Shown here piece by piece: positions 15,991 through 21,083 of a stretch of DNA of 21,083 nt. The notes beneath the pieces were generated by a model. It saw only the letters and a program-made list of their open reading frames with translations. It had not been told where the DNA came from and ran no database searches. This DNA comes from a virus. The DNA lies in IMG/VR virus record IMGVR_UViG_3300022668_000041, positions 1 to 21,083 of that record; one strand, 5' to 3'. A program made the translations under genes and the position numbers. The first letter of the stretch is position 1; each line of letters opens with the position of its first letter.

Positions 15991-16247
15991 TTGTCTCGAC
16001 TTTTTTTGTTAAAACCTCCGACCGATACCGTGGGAACCGGAACAGAATCGATAAATTCCCATTTTGCTTTTTCTATCTTGACGCCGCAACCAGCAAAGGA
16101 TACTGGTTTTCCAGCCTTTATGAACTGAACGTTAATCCACCCATGGGTTTTACAATTGACGTAGATTTTATCACCAGACATGAAAAGGAGTGTCTTTTTG
16201 TGGTCTCTATGCTCTGGCCCTGGGCACAGTACGGCTTGTTTTTTCAT
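15987..16247 (-). CDS. Small Cys/His protein next to the portal, 86 aa
   Basis: This is the first gene of the virion operon, ending in an ATGA overlap with the portal. The N-terminal half contains C8, H13, C32 and H35 (CPGPEH then CKTHGW), which fits a single zinc-binding site, and has the pattern of a small ribbon fold with an aromatic strand between the knuckles. The C-terminal half is basic and ends in a flexible tail. The ATG at 16247 has no Shine-Dalgarno sequence, and the predicted promoter ends only ten bases upstream, so the message would be nearly leaderless. Function is unknown. Possible roles are regulation of virion genes or a nucleic-acid-binding packaging accessory. Confidence 0.72.
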   Translation of the reverse strand: MKKQAVLCPGPEHRDHKKTLLFMSGDKIYVNCKTHGWINVQFIKAGKPVSFAGCGVKIEKAKWEFIDSVPVPTVSVGGFNKKSRDK

Positions 16248-16257
16248 TCGAAGTGAA

Positions 16258-16286
16258 ATAATAGAAAAAAATAACTAAAACGTCAA
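16258..16286 (-). promoter_or_regulatory. Sigma70-type promoter of the virion operon
   Basis: On the minus strand TTGACG (16286-16281), a 17-base spacer and TATTAT (16263-16258). Each box matches consensus at five of six positions and the spacing is optimal. The predicted start of transcription is near 16251, about four bases before the ATG of the 86-aa gene. Confidence 0.7.
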
Positions 16287-16443
16287 ATATGTGCAGTGCA
16301 CGAATGAACAGTAACAAATAACTAAATTGTAGGCGTAAAAAAATAATATTAAAAATAATTGCAAGGGAGCGAAGTGGACGCAGCGGTGCCCTACCTGTCT
16401 CCAGTCTATATATCGAAATTAGCCTAAAAAAAGGGTTTTCGAC
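16287..16443. other. Non-coding spacer between two operons
   Basis: This AT-rich stretch lies between the putative 120-aa ORF and the virion promoter. It contains a GC-richer patch around 16365-16392 (GGGAGCGAAGTGGACGCAGC) that can form only weak short stems, runs of A or T around 16338-16360, and the stem-loop at 16413-16442. If the 120-aa ORF is not real, the gene-free region extends from 16287 to 16805 and would be the longest in the window. Confidence 0.6.
16413..16442 (-). terminator. Stem-loop just after the 120-aa ORF (weak terminator candidate)
   Basis: TCGAAA and TTTCGA form a perfect 6-bp outer stem with an inner CCT/AGG stem around a T-rich loop, starting two bases after the stop codon. 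No U-run follows the outer stem on the minus strand, so it may protect the 3' end rather than terminate. Confidence 0.35.
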
Positions 16444-16806
16444 TTAAGCCTGGACAAAATAGGGAGGAACCAAGGTCAATTGATCCTCAAACAAACTACC
16501 CATATTAGGACGCGAAACGCACCCAATGGTCCGGGGGCCGGTTACTCTGTGCCCCGTCTCGTTTGTCCCTACTCCCGCACCCGCACCAGATTTATACTGT
16601 TTTGAGCAGTACGTGGAACTACAATAGTTCGGATTGGGAAGTAACGGTCCAACACGGCGACTAACCCGTGTGGGTTCGCTTTTGACACGAACATATCGGC
16701 TATCGACTGGCCCGGTTTCTACACCTATCCCAGCCTTGAGCGGTCTTTTAAACCTCCGCCCCGGAGCATGCCTTTTCGGTGAACCGCAAACGACTTTCAC
16801 GGTCAC
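16444..16806 (-). CDS. Doubtful small basic ORF, 120 aa
   Basis: A GTG start overlaps the stop of the 81-aa gene as TAGTG, and AGGA lies about four bases upstream, which argues for a real coupled gene. The product is unusually rich in Arg, Gly, Pro, Val and Thr (KRHAPGRRFKRPLKAGIGVE, then SGAGAGVGTNETG). It has four Cys residues and no hydrophobic core that I can recognise. Its codon use and higher GC differ from both neighbours. It could be a small basic nucleic-acid-binding protein, recently acquired DNA, or a structured RNA or spacer that happens to be open. No homologue is recognised. Confidence 0.4.
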   Translation of the reverse strand: MTVKVVCGSPKRHAPGRRFKRPLKAGIGVETGPVDSRYVRVKSEPTRVSRRVGPLLPNPNYCSSTYCSKQYKSGAGAGVGTNETGHRVTGPRTIGCVSRPNMGSLFEDQLTLVPPYFVQA

Positions 16807-17051
16807 TACGTCCTACTCCGTCGCTTCTTGGCTTTTCTGAGTATCCTTTCTTTTACGGCGAGTTCCCGTAAAAGCCCATGAATCTCAGCTTCCATATCAG
16901 CTCTTGTTAATTTTCTGAATCTTGAAATCTGTGCTTCTAACTTCCTTATAACTGGTTGAGGTCTTTTTGGTTTTGGCATTTGATCGTGCAAGCGCCTAGC
17001 TTGGGCCGCAAGATCACCGACATCATTTGAAGATTTGTATAAGGTGTTCAT
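16806..17051 (-). CDS. Small basic helical protein, 81 aa, unknown function
   Basis: The gene sits directly behind a strong promoter; the ATG at 17051 lies 13 bases after the -10 box and has no Shine-Dalgarno site. The product is mostly helical. A region of Lys/Pro residues (QMPKPKRPQPVIRK) is followed by a probable coiled coil (SRFRKLTRADMEAEIHGLLR) and a very basic tail (KAKKRRSRT). Such a tail suggests nucleic-acid binding, but nothing identifies a target. It ends in TAGTG, shared with the next ORF. Confidence 0.62.
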   Translation of the reverse strand: MNTLYKSSNDVGDLAAQARRLHDQMPKPKRPQPVIRKLEAQISRFRKLTRADMEAEIHGLLRELAVKERILRKAKKRRSRT

Positions 17052-17064
17052 TTATTGGATTTGA

Positions 17065-17092
17065 ATAATAATAAAATTAAAAGTAATGTCAA
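17065..17092 (-). promoter_or_regulatory. Sigma70-type promoter upstream of the 81-aa gene
   Basis: On the minus strand a perfect TTGACA (17092-17087), a 16-base spacer and TATTAT (17070-17065), directly after the stop of the nucleotidyltransferase gene. The expected transcription start near 17058 leaves only about six bases before the ATG. Confidence 0.7.
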
Positions 17093-17094
17093 CC

Positions 17095-17481
17095 CTATGG
17101 GTCTGGATATTTTGATGCCGAGAAATCGTACGCCCTTTCGAAATAAGCAGTCTTGAAGCCAAGATTCTCGATATGCTTTAAAACTTTGTGGTTTCCACCA
17201 CAGTAAACGTCGAATTCGTATTTCCCAAGCTCCTCTTTTGTTATTTCTCCGAAATGGATTTTGTTTGTAATCAGTTGAATTTTTGGGAAAAAACTATGGA
17301 GTATTTCAAAAAGAATGACAAAACAATAGCTTATTGGGTATCTGCGTTTATCGCTTTCGAGTATTACCACCTTCAGGGTGTCAACTCCTGGGCTGTGGAA
17401 AATACGCAGAATATTGCACAGGTGCCCAAGGTGTGGCGGGTCGTATCGTCCAGATGTTAGGGCAATCAAGTTATTCTCCAT
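17095..17481 (-). CDS. HxGH-type nucleotidyltransferase (cytidylyltransferase-like), 128 aa
   Basis: Residues 10-22 read SGRYDPPHLGHLC, the nucleotide-binding HxGH signature (H17-L-G-H20) of the nucleotidylyltransferase superfamily, followed by the usual helix. The length is that of small cytidylyltransferases of the TagD type, which activate glycerol-phosphate or choline-phosphate-like alcohols as CDP derivatives. The GRYDPPHLGH version also resembles NMN or pantetheine-phosphate adenylyltransferases, so the nucleotide and substrate are open. The C-terminal ISSTxxR-type motif is replaced by YDFSASKYPDP and the protein stops soon after. It overlaps the LicD gene by 16 bases, which supports a shared pathway: one enzyme makes an activated phospho-alcohol and the other transfers it. 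Confidence 0.8.
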   Translation of the reverse strand: MENNLIALTSGRYDPPHLGHLCNILRIFHSPGVDTLKVVILESDKRRYPISYCFVILFEILHSFFPKIQLITNKIHFGEITKEELGKYEFDVYCGGNHKVLKHIENLGFKTAYFERAYDFSASKYPDP

Positions 17482-18146
17482 GTTTTAGGTTTATCCCAGT
17501 CTTTGACGATGCAAACAACTTTTTTCCGGGACGCTCCGCCTTTTTTTGGTACACCCCAGCCGCCGTACCACTCGTCGAGAAGTGATCCGGCTTTTGTGGG
17601 TATTGGGGCGCGAAAACCTTCGAAATCAATCTCGGTGAAATCCTCGTAATATTTTGCCGGTGTACCCTTCAGGATAGCTTGGTGTTTGTCGTCAAAATTA
17701 TACCTGTCCTTATTGAACTTTCCAAGCCACCTTTTGCCTTTTGTGTGCCACATCCAGCCCTGGTGCTCAAAACAAAACCACTGACAGCATCTAGCTCTCT
17801 GTTTCGGCTCCACCAATGAAAACCATAGTATCTCTCCATCCGGTTTGCGTGATATCCGCTCTTGCGGTGTATGGGGTGGTCCCCATTTAAATAACCCTGC
17901 CTTTTTGCATTCTGAGAAATATAACTCTTTTTCCTCTGGCTTCAAACCCAAAAAACACAAATCTGAATCCTTATCCCAAGGTATTATACCCCTTCTGTAT
18001 TTGGGCGGCCTGATTGTTGTGTCCAAAGAAGGCCTAACAGCACCCAATGCAGATCCGAACCCAAGGCACATTTTATCATAGACTCCGGATGTTTTTGCGC
18101 ACTCGAATATTGCTTTCAGAAGTTTAATTCCAGAATCTCTTTTCAA
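17466..18146 (-). CDS. LicD-family phosphotransferase, 226 aa
   Basis: LicD proteins are nucleotidyltransferase-fold enzymes that move a phospho-alcohol (choline, ribitol or glycerol phosphate) from a CDP carrier to a sugar. The key features are visible: GSALGAVR at 31-38, followed by IIPWDKDSDL at 54-63 with the metal-binding Asp58, Asp60 and Asp62. A C-terminal DEWYGGWGVPKK at 191-202 matches the Tyr-Gly-x-W/P block near the end of this family. The start is TTG at 18146, overlapping the stop of the HNH gene by one codon's bases, with GAGG seven bases upstream. Cys and Trp are frequent around residues 108-140. The adjacent nucleotidyltransferase and glycosyltransferase genes suggest decoration of a glycan; the acceptor is unknown. 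Confidence 0.85.
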   Translation of the reverse strand: MKRDSGIKLLKAIFECAKTSGVYDKMCLGFGSALGAVRPSLDTTIRPPKYRRGIIPWDKDSDLCFLGLKPEEKELYFSECKKAGLFKWGPPHTPQERISRKPDGEILWFSLVEPKQRARCCQWFCFEHQGWMWHTKGKRWLGKFNKDRYNFDDKHQAILKGTPAKYYEDFTEIDFEGFRAPIPTKAGSLLDEWYGGWGVPKKGGASRKKVVCIVKDWDKPKTWRIT

Positions 18147-18640
18147 AACAAAACCTCGTTAGTTTTTGCAAATTTTCCAAAATATTTTTCAGCAGCCTTG
18201 TTATATGCTAATGCGGCTTCGGTTTTGTTAATAAAATAACCCAGATGTATTTGACTTCCGCCCACAGCTATATATGCCCTCCATTTTTTATCGCGCCTGA
18301 ACCAGCTGACACCCTTAAAACCTGATTTATTATTTTTTGATATCTTTGCATTATACGAATTTTGTCTTGGTGTACACACCCTTAGGTTTGATTTTCTGTT
18401 ATCCAACCCATTACCATTGATATGGTCAACAAACATACCCTCAATGTGGGTGTTATGGTGTTTTGTAATCTGAATGTGCATTTTTAGATGCGGAGTTTTT
18501 GTTTTAGCTCTCCTACCGTAAACGGCATAACACGTTCCATCTGGTTTTCTGTTTGTGTTCCATTTTAATTTGCTTAGAAAATCATAATCCTCGTCATCTA
18601 CGAGCGCAAACTTACCCTGTGTTAATGGTATCCTTTTCAT
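18143..18640 (-). CDS. HNH endonuclease with C-terminal AP2 domain, 165 aa
   Basis: Freestanding HNH-AP2 proteins are phage homing endonucleases that cut a DNA site and spread their own gene. Residues about 52-97 carry the HNH core (VDHINGNGLDNRKSNLRV, with Asp72-His73, Asn75 and Asn81) following an upstream His-rich strand. Residues about 105-155 are an AP2 DNA-binding domain (SGFKGVSWFRRDKKWRAYIA then LGYFINKTEAALAYNKAA). The N-terminal region (MKRIPLTQGKFALVDDED) is also typical. The gene overlaps both neighbours by four bases (ATGA at its start, TTGA at its end), so its insertion leaves no spacer. It has no clear ribosome site of its own. It is complete and has no visible frameshift. Confidence 0.92.
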   Translation of the reverse strand: MKRIPLTQGKFALVDDEDYDFLSKLKWNTNRKPDGTCYAVYGRRAKTKTPHLKMHIQITKHHNTHIEGMFVDHINGNGLDNRKSNLRVCTPRQNSYNAKISKNNKSGFKGVSWFRRDKKWRAYIAVGGSQIHLGYFINKTEAALAYNKAAEKYFGKFAKTNEVLF

Positions 18641-19560
18641 ATTTTCACATGAGATAATATGTAGTTGGCTGCTATTTCCACCAAAAATGGCACATTATCA
18701 AGCCTAACCCCATATCTTAAGGCATCTGTATATTCGGACCATAGTTTACCTAAAGGTAATTTCCAAGCCCCGAACCTGTTTCCATTATGAAAATTAACCT
18801 CATCACATACGAGAAGCGGTAAACCACAGGCCAGCATTTCGTAGAGTGCGCGGGGTGCTGAATCGATGCTTTTGTAGGGTACAACCCCCACCCTACACTT
18901 AGAAATCCACTCTGGCATCTCACCTCTCTGCACTCGCAAGCGGGTAACATTTTTGGGCGGCTTGTATTTTGATTTGATTCCGAGGTGGAGGATTTTTAAA
19001 TCGCTCGGCGCCGTCTTGTAAACCCATGGTATTCTTTTAATGTCAGCCTGACCACCATTGGCGATGTAACAAACATCAAACTCTTTTTTTACATCCCTGG
19101 GATAGAATTGAGGTGGAACCGGTTTAGTCCAAAGGATATGTTTTATCCCAGGGAACTTCTTTTTCGCCCTACGTAGCTGTTTATCCGAGTCCTGTAGGGT
19201 AAGTTGATAATCTGAAAAGCCTTTTATTGGCAGGTGTCTTTTACCTGCTCCGTAGTAAATCTTGAAAGCATTGGGATATCTTCGCAAAAGGCCATGATAC
19301 TCAGGAAAACCACCCCGAGCGAAAATGATATCAGGATCAAAAGCCGGAGCAAAGTCAGAAATTTTTCTGGTCCAGATAACGTGTTTTTTTTCTCCATATG
19401 ATACAACCCTTTCTCCGCCCCAATAAAGAACCTGAACCTCATCCCCCATGGCCATAGCAAGATGCGTCCAAACATCACTCTCTTTATCAAGAGAGTTGAA
19501 CATTATCTCTCTTGGGTCTCGGTCTTGAGGAACTTGGCCTCTTAGGAATAAAACTTTCAA
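18637..19560 (-). CDS. GT-B glycosyltransferase (GT4-like), 307 aa
   Basis: It probably transfers a sugar from a nucleotide donor to a growing glycan or other acceptor. The N-terminal half (MKVLFLRGQVPQ, then FDPDIIFARGG) and the C-terminal half with ECGVVPY-like strand KCRVGVVPYK and helix SAPRALYEMLACGLPLLV (234-251) are the two Rossmann-like halves of GT-B enzymes. The Glu at 241 fits the donor-binding ExxxxxG position. There is no signal peptide or membrane segment, so it acts in the cytoplasm. The start is TTG at 19560, chosen because AAGGAG lies six bases upstream. The length is at the lower end for GT4, and the C-terminus ends abruptly at the HNH junction. Confidence 0.83.
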   Translation of the reverse strand: MKVLFLRGQVPQDRDPREIMFNSLDKESDVWTHLAMAMGDEVQVLYWGGERVVSYGEKKHVIWTRKISDFAPAFDPDIIFARGGFPEYHGLLRRYPNAFKIYYGAGKRHLPIKGFSDYQLTLQDSDKQLRRAKKKFPGIKHILWTKPVPPQFYPRDVKKEFDVCYIANGGQADIKRIPWVYKTAPSDLKILHLGIKSKYKPPKNVTRLRVQRGEMPEWISKCRVGVVPYKSIDSAPRALYEMLACGLPLLVCDEVNFHNGNRFGAWKLPLGKLWSEYTDALRYGVRLDNVPFLVEIAANYILSHVKI

Positions 19561-19566
19561 AATCCT

Positions 19567-19572
19567 CTCCTT
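19567..19572 (-). promoter_or_regulatory. Ribosome binding site supporting the TTG start of the GT-B gene
   Basis: AAGGAG, six bases before TTG at 19560. The next in-frame ATG is 19 codons downstream and would remove the first beta strand of the fold. Confidence 0.75.
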
Positions 19573-19584
19573 GTGGAGTTGTTG

Positions 19585-19716
19585 TGGTTGGGCTGGCAGG
19601 ATTCGAACCTGCAGGCCTCTATGTGTTCTGACTGCCGCCAGCTTCGATAGAGTTTATTCTCGGATATGCTTGCATACTCTCCGGTCCTAGCGTATAACCA
19701 ATTCCGCCACAGCCCC
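19585..19716 (-). tRNA. tRNA-like element, Leu-type D arm, about 40-55 nt longer than normal
   Basis: From 19716 leftward the RNA begins GGGGCTG, then TG and GCGGAATTGGTTATACGC, a typical tRNA-Leu D arm. It ends with a perfect T arm (GCAGG, loop TTCGAAT, CCTGC), CAGCCCA and an encoded ACCA. Acceptor pairs 2-71 to 7-66 form, but pair 1-72 would be G-A. Between D and T arms lie 77 bases where a normal tRNA has 23-35. I could find no 5-bp anticodon stem with a 7-base loop there. Instead the segment can fold as CGGA..TCCG enclosing TATG-CAAG-CATA, plus a 6-bp CTCTAT/ATAGAG helix. It may be a broken tRNA, an intron- or insertion-bearing tRNA, or a tRNA mimic. Confidence 0.6.
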
Positions 19717-19734
19717 GTGTTTTATTTTTTCTTT

Positions 19735-19757
19735 CCACCTTTTGGGTGGTTTTTCTT
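19735..19757 (+). terminator. Hairpin with T-run, readable as a plus-strand terminator
   Basis: CCACC, loop TTTTG, GGTGG, then TTTTTCTT on the plus strand. No plus-strand gene is evident, so it may only be a hairpin in the minus-strand transcript ahead of the tRNA-like element, or it may block antisense transcription. Confidence 0.35.
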
Positions 19758-19768
19758 GCATCCCATAT

Positions 19769-19993
19769 TTACGCCTTCTTTTCGAGTTTTGCTTCGACCT
19801 TTGTGGCCATTTTTAGTATTTCTTGAGCTTCGATAACCTGAATGCTGACCCATTTTTTTGCCGCCTTGAAACGCTTCTCGTCGTCCATGATAGCTGCGGC
19901 CTGGGTGAGTGTATAGGCGTCATCTTTCGCCTGCCAATCCGTGTCGGTTTTTGGCATTGGGGCAGCTTTAACTTTACCGTATGTTCTTGTCAT
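19769..19993 (-). CDS. Small helical protein, 74 aa, unknown function
   Basis: The ATG at 19993 follows the methyltransferase stop; its AGGAGG site is formed by the last two Gly codons of that gene, ten bases upstream. The protein is Ala/Lys-rich and mainly helical (YTLTQAAAIMDDEKRFKAAK, then EAQEILKMATKVEAKLEKK), without Cys or membrane segments. It is the last protein gene before the tRNA-like element. No family or role is recognised. Confidence 0.65.
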   Translation of the reverse strand: MTRTYGKVKAAPMPKTDTDWQAKDDAYTLTQAAAIMDDEKRFKAAKKWVSIQVIEAQEILKMATKVEAKLEKKA

Positions 19994-19999
19994 ACTTGT

Positions 20000-20548
20000 T
20001 TATCCTCCTGGTTTGATTACTCTCCACATGCTTCTTGCTGGATTTTCGATATTGAATTCAGTTCCAGCAAAAAACTCATTTACAGCTTCCGTGACCCCGT
20101 ATTTTTTTCGCCCGTAATCATGGCCACAAATTATACCACCTGGACAAACTTTAGGATACCACGCCTTTATATCAGCCAAACAACCTTCTCGAGTGTGATC
20201 CCCATCGACAAAAACCATATCAAGACTTCCAGCAAGGAATCTTTTTGAGGCATTCACAGAGCTGTCTTGGATTGCTTTGTATTTACCTCTAAACGGAGAT
20301 AGTTTTTTTGTGAACTCCTCAAAGATATTTCGGCCTTCAGCCATATCTTCGAGTTCTTTTTCTACCGCTCCGGGTGAATAATCCCATGGGTCGATGAAGA
20401 AGAATTTTATCGGATTACCAGTTCTTTTTGCTGTAGAAAGCATGACGTATGCTGATCCACCTTTCCAGGATCCAACCTCAACAACAGATGAATTTCTGCC
20501 AAGACGCTTGATGCATTTTTTTAAAAATGACTTCTCTTCACCGTTCAC
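20000..20548 (-). CDS. Class I SAM-dependent methyltransferase (Methyltransf_24-like), 182 aa
   Basis: The Rossmann methyltransferase core is clear: motif I VEVGSWKGGSA (23-33) binds SAM, FFFIDPW (49-55) carries the acidic end of strand 2, and DMVFVDGDHTREGCLADI (110-127) followed by PGGIICGHDYG (136-146) is the typical block of the CmcI/Methyltransf_24 group. This group often methylates sugars or small metabolites. The start is GTG at 20548, with AAGGAG seven bases upstream and an 11-base overlap with the preceding glycosyltransferase. The likely role is O-methylation of a sugar made by its neighbours; DNA or protein methylation is less likely because no matching target-recognition motif is seen. 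Confidence 0.85.
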   Translation of the reverse strand: MNGEEKSFLKKCIKRLGRNSSVVEVGSWKGGSAYVMLSTAKRTGNPIKFFFIDPWDYSPGAVEKELEDMAEGRNIFEEFTKKLSPFRGKYKAIQDSSVNASKRFLAGSLDMVFVDGDHTREGCLADIKAWYPKVCPGGIICGHDYGRKKYGVTEAVNEFFAGTEFNIENPARSMWRVIKPGG

Positions 20549-21083
20549 CGATAATCTCCTTGCCGAGCTTTAAGTATTTTCTGAATTCAAGTTGGTATTT
20601 TATATCTGACCTTCGGCTTGTTTTTGCATGCCAAATTTTGCTGTCATATTTAAATATACTATCGTTGTACGATTCTGGCAAGGCGATGCGCTTTAAACCT
20701 GATTTTTTTATTTGTTTCAGGCAAAGAAGCTGCGGAAGCATCCAGTCGTCGGTTCCCTGTAATTCTTTGAATATTTCGTCACAGTATTCTTTTGTTTCCC
20801 GGGAGGCACCGAGAACATAAACCCCACCCTGAAACTGGTGTTTTGGTTTTTTACCGTGCTTGTGCCAGTATTTTATGTTGTGCGGATTTACTCCATTGAA
20901 CAAATCGTAAATAGGTTTCCTGATCAGACAATCCGGGTCTATCCAGGCGACATGGCTTAGTTCACGGGTAACAGTGGTTTTGGATATATAGCTCGACAAC
21001 CAGCTATGCCTTAGATAATTTTTTTGAAATGTGGATCCTTCGTGTCTCCAAAAATCCACTTCCCCGACACATTTGAATTTAGT
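20538..21083 (-). CDS. GT-A-like glycosyltransferase, C-terminal part (start lies outside window)
   Basis: The frame is open to the right edge: FKCVGEVDFWRHEGSTFQKN continues into the first in-window GTG, so the true start is beyond 21083. About 182 residues are visible. HVAWIDPDCLIRKPIYDLF contains a D-x-D motif of the kind that binds the metal and nucleotide sugar in GT-A enzymes. FQGGVYVLGASRETKEYCDE and DDWMLPQLLC match the acceptor-side segment that follows in GT8-like and related families. It ends 11 bases inside the methyltransferase gene. Together they suggest sugar addition followed by methylation. The exact GT family is not certain. Confidence 0.75.
   Translation of the reverse strand, partial: TKFKCVGEVDFWRHEGSTFQKNYLRHSWLSSYISKTTVTRELSHVAWIDPDCLIRKPIYDLFNGVNPHNIKYWHKHGKKPKHQFQGGVYVLGASRETKEYCDEIFKELQGTDDWMLPQLLCLKQIKKSGLKRIALPESYNDSIFKYDSKIWHAKTSRRSDIKYQLEFRKYLKLGKEIIGER
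20556..20561 (-). promoter_or_regulatory. Ribosome binding site supporting the GTG start of the methyltransferase
   Basis: AAGGAG, seven bases before GTG at 20548, inside the end of the upstream glycosyltransferase gene. Confidence 0.72.

Noticed and set aside
16338-16392. Possible terminator: GC-rich patch followed by T-rich sequence on the minus strand.
   Set aside because: Only three- to four-pair stems can be drawn with large loops, so a real intrinsic terminator is not supported.
1-21083. CRISPR arrays, insertion sequences, integrase or attachment sites.
   Set aside because: No spaced direct repeats, transposase, integrase or tRNA-derived direct repeats were seen in this window.

Overview
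The window looks like part of the genome of a tailed bacteriophage, most likely a podovirus (short tail). Every gene I can support is read from the minus strand. Neighbouring genes overlap by a few bases (ATGA, TAATG, TAGTG junctions) and there is almost no non-coding DNA. A P22-type portal, a coiled-coil scaffold, an N4-gp56-type major capsid protein, a connector and a large nozzle-like tail protein follow one another as in podoviral virion modules. There are no sheath, tube or tape-measure genes that would suggest a long tail. The host cannot be read from the sequence. The promoters look like ordinary sigma70 sites and the ribosome sites are standard GGAGG types.

In transcription order (right to left), the first block (about 21083-17095) is a cargo or modification cassette. 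It holds a GT-A-like glycosyltransferase cut by the window edge, a class I SAM methyltransferase, a small helical protein, a strange 129-nt tRNA-like element, a GT-B glycosyltransferase, an HNH-AP2 homing-endonuclease-like gene, a LicD-family phosphotransferase and a small HxGH nucleotidyltransferase. Together these could build and attach an activated phospho-alcohol or decorated sugar to a glycan. This is the most unusual system in the window.

The second block (17093-16248) holds a strong promoter, a small basic protein, a doubtful 120-aa ORF, a stem-loop and a second strong promoter. Both promoters end so close to a start codon that their transcripts would be nearly leaderless.

The third block (16247-1) is the virion operon: a small Cys/His protein, portal, scaffold, capsid, a 202-aa protein, connector and nozzle. 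These are followed by a chimeric beta-helix/LamG tail protein, three small or medium unknown proteins, a second beta-helix/Fn3 protein, a beta-rich fibre-like protein, a 101-aa protein and the start of a large Ala/Gln/Pro-rich protein that runs off the left edge. The large terminase and the replication and lysis genes are not in the window.
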